In this document: piece by piece, positions 16,689 through 25,373 of the stretch
Position numbering within the stretch: the stretch's first letter is position 1
How the letters are laid out: the number at the start of each line of letters is the position of its first letter
Assembly (NCBI GenBank): GCA_963770545.1
Contig: CAVYQF010000008.1
Span: 248,001-312,000 of the forward strand
From: RYN-230 sp963770545
GTDB taxonomy: Bacteria > Actinomycetota > Actinomycetes > Streptosporangiales > Streptosporangiaceae
Length of the DNA stretch: 64,000 nt
Reading direction: 5' to 3'
The notes under the pieces: generated by a model
The model's input: only the letters and a program-made list of their open reading frames with translations
Told to the model about the DNA's origin: nothing
Databases searched by the model: none
Position numbers and translations under genes: made by a program

Positions 16689-17257
16689 GGGTCTCCGTAG
16701 TTGTGGTAACCCAGGCTCTCCCAGAACCCGGGTTCGTCTTTGGTCTTGAGGTCGATGCCCTGCACCCATTTGGCCGACTTCCACAGGTACAGGTGGGGCA
16801 CCAGCAGCCGGGCCGGACCGCCGTGTTCCGCGGTCAGGGGCCGCCCGCCGTACTCGAAGGCCACCCACGCCTGGCCATCCAGCAGGTCGGCCAGCGGGAG
16901 GTTGGTGGTGTACCCGCCGTAGCTGCGGGCCAGCGCGTATTCGGCGCTGGTCTGGGCCTGGGCCAGGAGCGTGTCCAGCGATACCCCCCGCCAGGTGGTG
17001 TGCAGCTTGGACCACTTGGTCACGCAGTGCAGGTCAACCTGGACCTCTTCGGTGGGCAGGGCCTGGAACGCCGCCCAGTCCCAGGTGTGCACCTCACCGG
17101 TCTCGGTCGTGATACGAAACTCCCACGAGCCGGTGTTCACCCGGGGGGTAGGCCCGGCGGACAGCACCGGGAAGTCGGTGACGAGGTACTGGCCTGGTGG
17201 GAGCTTCTGCTGCCCGGACCTCGGGCGGCCCTTGAACCCTGGTGACACGATGCCCAT
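16658..17257 (-). CDS. Molybdopterin-dependent oxidoreductase (sulfite oxidase fold, YedY-like)
   Basis: A 199-residue protein with the oxidoreductase molybdopterin-binding domain. The Mo-ligating cysteine lies in VDLHCVTKWSKL. Later conserved segments include SYGGYTTNLPL and GGPARLLVPHLYLWKSAKWV. It lacks the C-terminal dimerisation domain of true sulfite oxidases and has no visible Tat signal, so it is probably a cytoplasmic YedY-type reductase. It heads an operon with an FNR-type flavoprotein and a zinc-ribbon protein, suggesting NAD(P)H to FAD to Mo electron flow. The substrate is unknown. Confidence 0.88.
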   Translation of the reverse strand: MGIVSPGFKGRPRSGQQKLPPGQYLVTDFPVLSAGPTPRVNTGSWEFRITTETGEVHTWDWAAFQALPTEEVQVDLHCVTKWSKLHTTWRGVSLDTLLAQAQTSAEYALARSYGGYTTNLPLADLLDGQAWVAFEYGGRPLTAEHGGPARLLVPHLYLWKSAKWVQGIDLKTKDEPGFWESLGYHNYGDPWREQRYWGD

Positions 17258-17351
17258 GCGGCTAGCTTGCCACCCCGCGGGGGCCTAGCGGCAGGCCGGG
17301 AGCACTACTGTCTGCCTTAGTGCAGGTAGCGGCCTGGCTCAGTGGGTGGAT

Positions 17352-17699
17352 CTAGTGCAGGTGGCGGCGCCAGTCGGCGGGGACCCGGCCGGCGGGGCCG
17401 GGCACCGGCTGGTCCACCGGGTGGTGCTCCGGCGGGGCGAGCTCCGGGCCGTCGTAGAACTGCTCCTCGGGGTAACTCCAGAACCACGACTCGCCCGGCT
17501 CGAAGCTGCGCACCAGCGGATGACCGCTGTCCTTGGCGTGCGCGCTGGCGTGCTGGGATGGTGAGCTGTCACAGCAGCCGATGTGCCCGCACTCGGCGCA
17601 GCGGCGCAGGTGAAACCACCAGCCCGACACCGCCTCGCATTCCACGCAGCCGGTGCCGCTCGGCGCGGCGTTCGGGTTCAGTCCCGGAATGTCAGCCAT
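17352..17699 (-). CDS. UBP-type zinc finger protein
   Basis: The 115-residue protein carries CVEC, CAEC, CC and spaced His residues (HASAHAKDSGHP), the layout of a UBP zinc finger, followed by a PGESWFWSYPEEQFYDG segment. Bacterial members act outside ubiquitin chemistry and are poorly understood. It is the last gene of a tight operon, directly after the cNMP-domain histidine kinase and the response regulator/flavoprotein fusion. Fourteen bases including its stop codon are duplicated a little downstream (about 17318-17331). Confidence 0.85.
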   Translation of the reverse strand: MADIPGLNPNAAPSGTGCVECEAVSGWWFHLRRCAECGHIGCCDSSPSQHASAHAKDSGHPLVRSFEPGESWFWSYPEEQFYDGPELAPPEHHPVDQPVPGPAGRVPADWRRHLH

Positions 17700-19265
17700 T
17701 CAGCTCTCCTCGGCGGTGGCTGGCGTGCCAGTGGCCGGTACGGCAGTGTCCGGGGTGCCAGCGCCCGGAGCGACCACGCTATCGTCCGACGCCACGGTGA
17801 TGGGCAGCCGGACCTGGAACCGGGTGTTCCCCGGTTCGGACTCGACCCGCAGGTCCCCGTGGTGCCGGGTGACGACGATGCGGTAGGAGATGTCCAGCCC
17901 GAGCCCGGTGCCCTCACCCACCGGCTTGGTGGTGAAGAACGGCTCGAAGATCCGGCTCTGGATGTCGCGGGGGATACCGGGCCCGGTGTCAGCGATCTCC
18001 ACCAGCACCCGGTCATCGTCGCGTGCCGTGCGCACCGTCAGCGTGCCGTGGCCGTCCATCGCCGAGACGGCGTTATCGATGAGGTTGGTCCAGACCTGGT
18101 TGAGCTCCGCCGGGTAGCCGGGGATGGGCGGCAGGCTGCGGTCGAAGTCCTTGACCACGGTGATCCCGTCGCCGAGCTTGCCCGCCAGCATCATGAGCGT
18201 GCTCTTCAGCAGCTCGTGCACGTCGATCACCTGGTAGGGCGCCCGGTCCAGCTGGGAGTACTGCTTGGCCGCAGTGACCAGGTGGGAGACCCGCTTGGTG
18301 GAGTCCTCGATCTCGTTCAGCAGCAGCTCGGTCTCGACCGTGTAGTTCAGCCAGCGGATCGAGGCCTCCAGCGTGCCGTCGTCCACCACCGCCGCCACCT
18401 GGTCCAGCCACGCGGCTTCCAGCCCGGCCGAGACGAAGGTGGGCGCGAGGTCCCACCCGCCGCTGATGCCGTGGTCCTCCAGCCACTCGCCCACCGCGTC
18501 CTCACGGTCCGAGGCTTCCATCGGGCTCAATTCGGGGGCTTTGGCCACCCGTTCCGCGGCCTCCTCCTGGAGCCGGATCAGGGTTTCCAGGCAGGCGGGA
18601 TCAAACCGGCCGCTGGCCATCATCCCGAGCTTGTGGCGCATGCCGGCCACCCGGTCGCGCAGCGTCGAGGTGGCCCGGACCGCGGCGGCGGCCGGGTTGT
18701 TCAGCTCGTGGGTCAGGCCGGCCGACAGCGAGCCCAGGGCCAGCAGCCGTTCCCGCTGGCCCACCTGCTGCTGGACGTTCTTGATCCCGAAGAACAGCCC
18801 CTCCAGCATGTGGACGGCCATCGGGAACCAGTCCCGCATCATCGACGCGAACTTGTCCGCGTCCAGCACGTAGAACCGGGACGGCTCGGTGACGCGCAGC
18901 GAGTTGTCGTAGACCTGGGGGACCCGGTCGCCTAGATAGGCGCGGAACGCCCCCGTGTACGAGCCACGGTAGGAGGAGCGGTTGACCTCGACGTCGTCAC
19001 CGCCGATCCGGCGCGACATGACCAGGGTGCCCTCGATCAGGACGTAGAAGCAGGTCGCCGGCTCCCCCTCGGCGTAAACCGGGCCAGGCGGGAACAGCTC
19101 CACCCGCCCTTCCCGGCACAGCCAGGCCAGCTGCTCGCCGTCCAGCTTCTCGAACAGGAACAGGCTGCGCAGCTCGTCGACGTCGCACGGCACCGTCTGC
19201 CGGCCCTCGGCGAGCGATCCGGCGGGGGCGGTCTGCGGTGGCTGGGTGGCTGGTTCTGCACTCAT
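17700..19265 (-). CDS. Sensor histidine kinase with N-terminal cyclic-nucleotide-binding domain
   Basis: Residues 30-150 form a cNMP-binding (CRP-type) domain. The H-box SAGLTHELNNPAAAA puts the phospho-accepting His at 186. Then comes an unusual insert of roughly 100 residues (about 205-300) before a second helical segment, the N-box NQVWTNLIDNAVSAM (394/398), G1 DTGPGIP and G2 GEGTGLGL. There is no membrane segment, so it is a soluble sensor. Two bases separate it from the upstream response-regulator fusion, its obvious partner. The ligand could be cAMP or another small effector; residues contacting the phosphate were not verified. The C-terminal 30 residues are low complexity. Confidence 0.9.
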   Translation of the reverse strand: MSAEPATQPPQTAPAGSLAEGRQTVPCDVDELRSLFLFEKLDGEQLAWLCREGRVELFPPGPVYAEGEPATCFYVLIEGTLVMSRRIGGDDVEVNRSSYRGSYTGAFRAYLGDRVPQVYDNSLRVTEPSRFYVLDADKFASMMRDWFPMAVHMLEGLFFGIKNVQQQVGQRERLLALGSLSAGLTHELNNPAAAAVRATSTLRDRVAGMRHKLGMMASGRFDPACLETLIRLQEEAAERVAKAPELSPMEASDREDAVGEWLEDHGISGGWDLAPTFVSAGLEAAWLDQVAAVVDDGTLEASIRWLNYTVETELLLNEIEDSTKRVSHLVTAAKQYSQLDRAPYQVIDVHELLKSTLMMLAGKLGDGITVVKDFDRSLPPIPGYPAELNQVWTNLIDNAVSAMDGHGTLTVRTARDDDRVLVEIADTGPGIPRDIQSRIFEPFFTTKPVGEGTGLGLDISYRIVVTRHHGDLRVESEPGNTRFQVRLPITVASDDSVVAPGAGTPDTAVPATGTPATAEES

Positions 19266-19267
19266 GG

Positions 19268-20947
19268 CTAAAGCTTCTCCAGATAGCGGTGCACGAGCAT
19301 GACGGCCATGGCTCCTTCGCCGACCGCGGAGGCGACCCGCTTGGCGGACTCGGCGCGGGCATCCCCGGCCACGAACACGCCGGGGACGCTCGTCTCGAGG
19401 TGGTACGGCGCCCGGTCCAGCTGCCAGCCAGGCTTCTGCCCGCCCACGGACAGATCCGGGCCGGCCACGACGAAGCCGTGGTCATCGCGGACGACCGTGC
19501 CGTCCAGCCAGTCGGTCAGCGGGGCGGCGCCGATGAATAGGAACAGCATCTGTGCGTTCACTATTTCGGTGCCCCCGTCGGCGGTGTTGCGCAGGGTCAG
19601 CTGCTCCAGGTGGCCATCCCCGCCTGCCCCGATGACCTCGGTGCAGGTCCGGACCGTGATGTTCTCGACCTCCCCGAGCTGCTGGATCAGGTAGTAGGAC
19701 ATGGACCGCTCCAGCGACGGCCCGCGGACCAGCAGCGTCACCGACTTGGCGTGCCGGGAGAGGTACACCGCGGCCTGGCCGGCCGAGTTGGCCCCGCCCA
19801 CGATGTAGATGTCCTGGTCGATGCAGGCCGAGGCCTCGGTGAGGGCCGAGCCGTAGTACACCCCGCGGCCGGTCATCTCCTTCAGGCCGGGCGCGCCCAG
19901 CTGCCGGTAGGAGACCCCGGTGGCCAGGATGATGCTGTGCGCGCCGAGCGTGCCCCCGTCCGCGAACCGGACCTCCCGCGCGGCCCCTTTCACGTCGAGG
20001 CCGACCACTTCCCGGGTGGTGAGGACCTCGGCGCCGAACTTCTGGGCCTGCATCCGGGCCCGCGTGGTGAGCTGCGCCCCGGACACCCCATCGGGAAAGC
20101 CGAGATAGTTCTCGATCCGGGAACTCTGGCCGGCCTGGCCGCCGGTCGCGGTCCGCTCGACCAGCACCGTCTTCAGGCCCTCGGAGGCGCCGTAGACGGC
20201 CGCGCCCAGGCCGGCCGGGCCGCCGCCGATCACCACCAGGTCGTAGAAGTCCTTGGCCGGGGTGGTGGTCAGGCCGACCCGATTGGCCAGCTCGGAGTCG
20301 CTGGGCGCCAGCATGGTCTCCCCGTCCGGGGTGATGACCAGCGGCAGGGTCCGGCCGTCCGCGCCGGCGGCGGAGAGCAGCCGCTCCCCGTCCGGCTCGT
20401 CGGAGGGGAACCAGCGGTAGGCCACCTCGTTGCGGGCCAGGAACTCGCGCACCTCGGTGCAGCGCGCCGACCAGCGGTGCCCGACCACCTTGGTCACGTG
20501 CACCGGCTGGTAGTCCTCCAGCCGCCACGCCTCCAGCTGGGCGTCGATCACCGGGTAGAGCTTCTCCTCCGGCGGGTCCCACGGCTTGAGCAGGTAGTAG
20601 TCGAGATCGACGACGTTGATGGCCTCGATCGCGGCGTTGGTGTCCGCGTAGGCGGTGAGCAGCACCCGGCGGGCGGCCGGGTACACGTTCATCGCCGCTT
20701 CGAGGAACTCGATGCCGTTCATCTGCGGCATCCGGTAGTCAGCCAGGATCACCGCCACCTCGTCGCCGCGCAGCCGCATCTCCTTCAGCGCCTCGAGGGC
20801 GGCCGCGGCCGATTCGGCGCGCACGATACGGTGCTGCTCCGCATAGCGCTGCCGCAGGTCGCGGGCGATGGACCGGGAGACCCCGGGATCGTCGTCCACG
20901 GTCAGGATCGCGGTGCGGGCCGGGCTGTTCGGCGCGGGCGCCGTCAT
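19268..20947 (-). CDS. Response regulator fused to thioredoxin-reductase-like flavoprotein (CxxC absent)
   Basis: Three domains: a receiver (12-140) with acidic VDDD, phospho-acceptor Asp70 and Lys121; a thioredoxin/glutaredoxin-like segment (about 150-225, WSARCTEVREFL); and a flavoprotein of the thioredoxin reductase fold (235-559) with GGGPAG (FAD), GGANSAG (NADPH) and GD529. In classical enzymes the redox CxxC sits just before the NADPH loop; here that stretch reads GSALTEASAC with one Cys only. It is therefore probably not a standard thioredoxin reductase. First gene of an operon with a histidine kinase and a UBP zinc finger, implying phosphorylation-controlled NADPH chemistry. Confidence 0.92.
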   Translation of the reverse strand: MTAPAPNSPARTAILTVDDDPGVSRSIARDLRQRYAEQHRIVRAESAAAALEALKEMRLRGDEVAVILADYRMPQMNGIEFLEAAMNVYPAARRVLLTAYADTNAAIEAINVVDLDYYLLKPWDPPEEKLYPVIDAQLEAWRLEDYQPVHVTKVVGHRWSARCTEVREFLARNEVAYRWFPSDEPDGERLLSAAGADGRTLPLVITPDGETMLAPSDSELANRVGLTTTPAKDFYDLVVIGGGPAGLGAAVYGASEGLKTVLVERTATGGQAGQSSRIENYLGFPDGVSGAQLTTRARMQAQKFGAEVLTTREVVGLDVKGAAREVRFADGGTLGAHSIILATGVSYRQLGAPGLKEMTGRGVYYGSALTEASACIDQDIYIVGGANSAGQAAVYLSRHAKSVTLLVRGPSLERSMSYYLIQQLGEVENITVRTCTEVIGAGGDGHLEQLTLRNTADGGTEIVNAQMLFLFIGAAPLTDWLDGTVVRDDHGFVVAGPDLSVGGQKPGWQLDRAPYHLETSVPGVFVAGDARAESAKRVASAVGEGAMAVMLVHRYLEKL

Positions 20948-21123
20948 GCGCGCACCAGGCCAGCCGAATCCGGGCTCACCGGATGCAGGCCGGCTGGCTG
21001 CGGGCGGGTCGTGCGCGGGCTGGTTTTAGCTGGGCGGGTCTCAGCTTCACGCCTGGGCCACTGCATGTTCCCATGGTAAGGAAGCACGCAAAGTTCCCAT
21101 CACCCTGGACGGGCCGCGTTCGC

Positions 21124-21690
21124 TCAGAGCGTGGTCCGGGGCGGCTGGCCGGGGGTGGTCCGGCGCGCCCGGTCATCGTGATCGTCCCGGCTCCGGCGAG
21201 CCAGTGGAAGGGCAAACCAGAGTCCCGCAAACGCCACCACGGCGATGGCGGTGATCACCACGGTGGGAGCCCCCGGCGCCACGAAACTGACCACCAGCAG
21301 GACCGCACTGGATACCGCGAGCCCCACCGTGACCAGCCCGGCGATGGCGAGCACGTTGGTCACCCGGACCAGGCTCTCCTTCTCGTGTCGCCGGAACAGC
21401 AGCCGGTGATAGGCGACCGGGGTGACCAGCAGGGCGGTGGACACCACCGCGAGCAGGACCGTGGCCAGGTAGATGCCGTGCTGGGCCGGGTTCAGCTTGG
21501 TGAACCGGTTGGCGAAGGGAATGGTGAGCAGGAAACCGAACATCACCTGGATGCCGATGCCGACCACGCGGAGCTCGTTGAGCAGCTCGATCACGTTCCG
21601 GTCGGCCCGCTCGGCCTCGGTCTCATCGGGCCGGTCCGGATCCTCGTGCCGGGCGTCCTCGGCTTCCCGTGACGCGTCCGTGCTCACCAC
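21124..21690 (-). CDS. DUF6328 family membrane protein
   Basis: The 188-residue protein has a charged N-terminus (about 1-35), then VIELLNELRVVGIGIQVMFGF, the start typical of DUF6328 proteins, and four membrane helices, ending in a basic tail. Function is unknown for the family. It lies between the redox operon and the divergent cobalamin genes and seems monocistronic. The 176 bases downstream of it (20948-21123) contain no gene. Confidence 0.8.
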   Translation of the reverse strand: MVSTDASREAEDARHEDPDRPDETEAERADRNVIELLNELRVVGIGIQVMFGFLLTIPFANRFTKLNPAQHGIYLATVLLAVVSTALLVTPVAYHRLLFRRHEKESLVRVTNVLAIAGLVTVGLAVSSAVLLVVSFVAPGAPTVVITAIAVVAFAGLWFALPLARRSRDDHDDRARRTTPGQPPRTTL

Positions 21691-21922
21691 GGCCTCCCGC
21701 GGGTGGTCCCGCGGTCCCGGGGCGTCCAGCGCGGCGCGGAGCTGAGCATGCCCCGGGAGCTACCCGCAGTGTCCTGCGCAAAACGGCCCAGCCTGTCCCG
21801 GCCCGCGCTGGCCTGGCCGGATGCCCCGTGGCCTGGCTTGACGGGTCCCGGGGCCTGTGGTCTCCTGTCTTGCGTTCTGTCAACGGCAGTGCGGAAGTGT
21901 TACCCCGAGGAAGGTTTCGCTG

Positions 21923-22912
21923 ATGGTGCTGTCGCGGCGCGGCCTGGCCGCCGGGCTGCTGCTCGGCGCGGGGCTCGACGCCGTACTCGCTGATCCGCGC
22001 CGTGGGCACCCGGTCGCGGCGTTCGGCACGGCGGCGTCCCGGACCGAGGCGGTGCTCTGGGCCGACAGCCGCGGCCGCGGGATGTCCATGGTGGCTGTCT
22101 GCCTGGCCCCGGTGGCCGCGGCCGGCCTGGCCGGGCAGCGGGGCTTCGCGCCGCAGGCGAGCGGGCCGCTCGCCCGCGCCCGCGCGCATCCGTCCGCCGC
22201 CGTCGCGGTGACCGCGCTGGCCACCTGGGCGGTGCTCGGCGGGACCAGCCTGGCCCGCGAGGCCCAGGCCCTCGGGCGGCTCCTGGAGGACGGTGACCTG
22301 GCTGCCGCGCGCCGGCGGCTGCCCGCCCTGTGCGGCCGCGACCCGGACCGGCTCGACGCGGCCGGGCTGGCCCGCGCGGCGGTGGAATCGGTCGCCGAGA
22401 ACACCTCCGACGCGGTGGTCGCCCCGCTGCTGTGGGGCGCCGTGCTCGGCCTCCCGGGCCTGCTCGGCTACCGCGCGGTCAATACCCTCGACGCGATGAT
22501 CGGCCACCACAGCCCGCGCTACGAACGGTTCGGCTGGGCCGCGGCGCGGCTGGATGATGCGGCCAACCTGATCCCGGCCCGGGTCACGGGGCTGCTGGCC
22601 GCGGGGCTGGCCCCGGCGGTCGGGGGCAGCCCTCGGTACGCGCTGCGGATGCTTCGCCGCGACGGCGGCCAACATCCCAGTCCTAACGCCGGCCGCTGCG
22701 AAGCTGCCTTCGCCGGGTCACTGGCCATCCAGCTGGGCGGCCAGAACGTCTATCACGGCCAGACCGAGCGGCGCGGGCTGCTGGGCGACGGCGGGCCGCC
22801 GGACGCGGCCGACATCGCCCGGGCGGTCCGGCTGTCCCGGCTGGTCAGCGTGGCGGCTGCGGCGCTGGCGGCCGTCATCGCGCACATTCTGCGCAGGGGG
22901 AGGAAACCTTGA
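21923..22912 (+). CDS. cobD: Cobalamin biosynthesis protein CobD/CbiB
   Basis: Adenosylcobinamide-phosphate synthase: attaches the aminopropanol (phosphate) arm to adenosylcobyric acid in the membrane. The product starts with LGAGLDAVLADPRRGHPVAAFG, a conserved CbiB opening, and has ESVAENTSDAVVAPLLWG, YRAVNTLDAMIGH and DDAANLIPARVTG. About five helices; roughly 330 residues, normal length. I chose the ATG at 21923 with GAGGAAGG upstream; an earlier frame start at 21857 is unsupported. It is coupled to the next gene by a TTGA overlap. No cobalamin riboswitch is evident upstream. Confidence 0.93.
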   Translation: MVLSRRGLAAGLLLGAGLDAVLADPRRGHPVAAFGTAASRTEAVLWADSRGRGMSMVAVCLAPVAAAGLAGQRGFAPQASGPLARARAHPSAAVAVTALATWAVLGGTSLAREAQALGRLLEDGDLAAARRRLPALCGRDPDRLDAAGLARAAVESVAENTSDAVVAPLLWGAVLGLPGLLGYRAVNTLDAMIGHHSPRYERFGWAAARLDDAANLIPARVTGLLAAGLAPAVGGSPRYALRMLRRDGGQHPSPNAGRCEAAFAGSLAIQLGGQNVYHGQTERRGLLGDGGPPDAADIARAVRLSRLVSVAAAALAAVIAHILRRGRKP

Positions 22913-24708
22913 CCGAGGACCAGGATGTCTTCCGCCCAGGGGGCCACACCGAGGGGGAGGATGCCCGGCCGCCCGTGGCGCCGGCGCTGCCCCCGGCGGA
23001 CGTCGAGGCGCTGTACCAGGTGGTCGCCGGGCGTCGCGACATCCGCAACGGCTTCCTCCCGGACCCCATCGCCGACGACGTGCTGACCCGGGTGCTGACC
23101 GCGGCGCACCAGGCCCCCAGCGTGGGGCTCAGCCAGCCCTGGGACTTCATCGTGCTGCGCGACCGGGCGGCCAGGGAGCAGGCGCACGCCCTGGCCCGCC
23201 GGCAGCAGGAGGTGTTCGCGGCCGGGCTGCCTGGCCCGCGCGCCCGGGCGTTCCGCGAGCTCAAGGTGGAAGCGATCCTGGACACCCCGGTCAACGTCGT
23301 GGTGACCTGCGACTCCACCCGCGGCGGCCGCCACGTGCTCGGCCGCCACGCCCAGCCGCAGGTCGCGGGGTACTCGACCGCGTGCGCGGTGCAGAACTTC
23401 TGGCTCGCCGCGCGGGCCGAGGGCCTCGGCGTGGGCTGGGTCAGCTTCTTCGACGAGCGTGAGCTGGCCGCCGCGCTCGGCCTGCCCGAATACCTGCAGG
23501 TGGTCGCGTACCTGTGTGTCGGGCACGTCGAGGCGTTCCCGCCCGCGCCGGAACTGGTGCTCAGCGGCTGGGCCCGGCGCCGGCCGCTCGCCTGGGCCGT
23601 GCACGACGGGCAGTGGGGCCGCCGCGGGCTGCCGGGCGCGCCGCCCGCCAGCCTGGTTGCCGATACCATCGCCGCGATCGGGCCGCTGGACGCCGAGGCG
23701 GTGGCGCAGGCCCGCGAGCGGCAGGAGGCGCTGACCAAGCCCAGTGGCTCGCTGGGCGTGCTGGAGCAGGTGTCGGTGCAGCTGGCCGGGCTGGCGCGGG
23801 AGTGCCCGCCGCCGCTGCCCGAGCCCGCCGTGGTTGCGGTGTTCGCTGGCGATCACGGGGTGCACGCTCAGGGGGTCACCCCGTGGCCGCAGGAGGTCAC
23901 CGCGCAGATGGTGGCCAACTTCCTGGCCTCGGGGGCCGTGGTGAACGCGATCGCGGAGCAAGCCGGGGCCGAGGTCTGCGTAGTGGACGTCGGGGTCGCG
24001 GCGGACCTGCCGGCCGCGCCCGGGCTGCTGCCCCGCAAAATCCGGCCCGGCACCGCGGACATGACCCTGGGCCCGGCCATGACCCGGGACGAGGCCCTGC
24101 GCGGCGTGGAAGTGGGCATCGAGACCGCGCGCGACCTCGTCGCGGCGGGCAACTCGTGCCTGCTGACCGGGGACATGGGCATCGCGAACACGACCGCGTC
24201 GGCCGCCCTGATCGCCGTGTTCACCGGGTCGGAGCCGGAGCAGGTCACCGGCCGGGGCACCGGCATCGACGACCCGACCTGGCAGCGCAAGGTCACGGTG
24301 ATCCACCGCGCCCTGGATCTCAACCGTCCCGATCCCGCCGACCCGCTGGGTGTCCTGGCCGCGGTGGGCGGCCTGGAGCACGCCGCCCTGACCGGGTTCA
24401 TCCTGGGCGGCGCCGCGCTGCGGGTGCCGGTCGTGCTGGACGGCGTGATCGCCTGCGCCGCCGCGCTGGTGGCCCGGGCGCTGGCCCCGGACGTGCTGGG
24501 CGCCCTGCTGGCCGGGCACCTGTCCACCGAGCCGGGCGCCCGCCGGGCGCTGGACGCGCTGGGCCTGCGCCCGCTGCTCGACCTTGGCCTCCGCCTCGGC
24601 GAGGGCTCCGGCGCCGCGCTGGCCCTGCCGGTCGTCGCGGCCGCGGCCCGGGTGCTGCGCGACGTCGCGACGTTCGACAGCGCCGGGGTGTCGGGCGAGA
24701 AGGGATGA
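22909..24708 (+). CDS. cobT: BluB-CobT fusion (DMB synthase + DMB phosphoribosyltransferase)
   Basis: Two lower-ligand enzymes in one 599-residue chain. Residues 30-225 are a BluB-type flavin-destroying nitroreductase fold (RRDIRNGF, SVGLSQPWDFI, EGLGVGWVSFFD) that makes 5,6-dimethylbenzimidazole from FMN. Residues 245-599 are CobT (TKPSGSLG, FAGDHGVHAQGVTPWP, GNSCLLTGDMGIANTT) with the catalytic Glu565 in GEGSGAALAL; it makes alpha-ribazole phosphate. The fusion would channel the base directly to activation. Start is a TTG overlapping the cobD stop; the stop overlaps the cobU start by ATGA. Confidence 0.93.
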   Translation: MTEDQDVFRPGGHTEGEDARPPVAPALPPADVEALYQVVAGRRDIRNGFLPDPIADDVLTRVLTAAHQAPSVGLSQPWDFIVLRDRAAREQAHALARRQQEVFAAGLPGPRARAFRELKVEAILDTPVNVVVTCDSTRGGRHVLGRHAQPQVAGYSTACAVQNFWLAARAEGLGVGWVSFFDERELAAALGLPEYLQVVAYLCVGHVEAFPPAPELVLSGWARRRPLAWAVHDGQWGRRGLPGAPPASLVADTIAAIGPLDAEAVAQARERQEALTKPSGSLGVLEQVSVQLAGLARECPPPLPEPAVVAVFAGDHGVHAQGVTPWPQEVTAQMVANFLASGAVVNAIAEQAGAEVCVVDVGVAADLPAAPGLLPRKIRPGTADMTLGPAMTRDEALRGVEVGIETARDLVAAGNSCLLTGDMGIANTTASAALIAVFTGSEPEQVTGRGTGIDDPTWQRKVTVIHRALDLNRPDPADPLGVLAAVGGLEHAALTGFILGGAALRVPVVLDGVIACAAALVARALAPDVLGALLAGHLSTEPGARRALDALGLRPLLDLGLRLGEGSGAALALPVVAAAARVLRDVATFDSAGVSGEKG

Positions 24709-25373
24709 GCTGGCCCGGCCGCTGGCGGGACCCGGCCCGGCGTGACCGGCGGTACCCGCCGCCCAGGCTGCCCCGGCGGCCCGGCGGCCGCGGGTACCGG
24801 GTGCTGGTCCTGGGCGGGGCGCGATCGGGCAAGTCGGTGACCGCCGAACGGCTGCTGGCCGGCCGGGACCAGGTGGACTATGTGGCCACCGGGGCCGTGC
24901 CGGACGCCAGCGACCGGGAGTGGGCCGCCCGGGTCGCGATCCATCAGCAGCGCCGGCCGCTGCACTGGGCCACGCTCGAAACGAGGGACCTCGAGGGTGT
25001 CCTGGCCGGGCCGGACCTGGCCACTGCGGAGCCGGGGGCCCGGGAGCTGGCCGCCCGGCAGCTGGCCACCCCGGTCCTGATCGACTGCCTGTCCACCTGG
25101 CTGGCCGGGGTGATGGACGAGTGCGGGGTGTGGTCCGCCGCGCCCGGGGCCGACAAGGCTCTGGCCGCCCGGGTGGACGGGCTGCTGGACGCCTGGCGGT
25201 CCACCCGCCGGATCGTCGTGGCGGTCAGCAACGAAGTCGGCTCCGGCGTGATCCCGGCCACCGCGTCCGGCGTCCGCTACCGCGATGACCTCGGCCTGCT
25301 CAACACCCAGATCGCGGCGGAGTGCCAGCAGGTGTGGCTATGCACCGCCGGGATCCCCCGGCGGCTGCGGTGA
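24705..25373 (+). CDS. cobU: Adenosylcobinamide kinase / phosphate guanylyltransferase
   Basis: Phosphorylates adenosylcobinamide and then adds GMP. The 222-residue protein has the P-loop GGARSGKS (37-44), the conserved ATGAVPDASDREWAARVAIHQQRRP segment (shown in part) around the guanylylation histidine, and VAVSNEVGSGVIP near the end. The basic N-terminal 30 residues are an extension. It starts at the ATGA overlap with cobT and ends in a GTGA overlap with cobS, so the four cobalamin genes are one coupled unit. Confidence 0.92.
   Translation: MSWPGRWRDPARRDRRYPPPRLPRRPGGRGYRVLVLGGARSGKSVTAERLLAGRDQVDYVATGAVPDASDREWAARVAIHQQRRPLHWATLETRDLEGVLAGPDLATAEPGARELAARQLATPVLIDCLSTWLAGVMDECGVWSAAPGADKALAARVDGLLDAWRSTRRIVVAVSNEVGSGVIPATASGVRYRDDLGLLNTQIAAECQQVWLCTAGIPRRLR

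Noticed and set aside
21691..21922. Possible cobalamin riboswitch before cobD
   Set aside because: No B12-box-like sequence or GCCACTG-type core was found in the 230 bases upstream, and the spacer is short.
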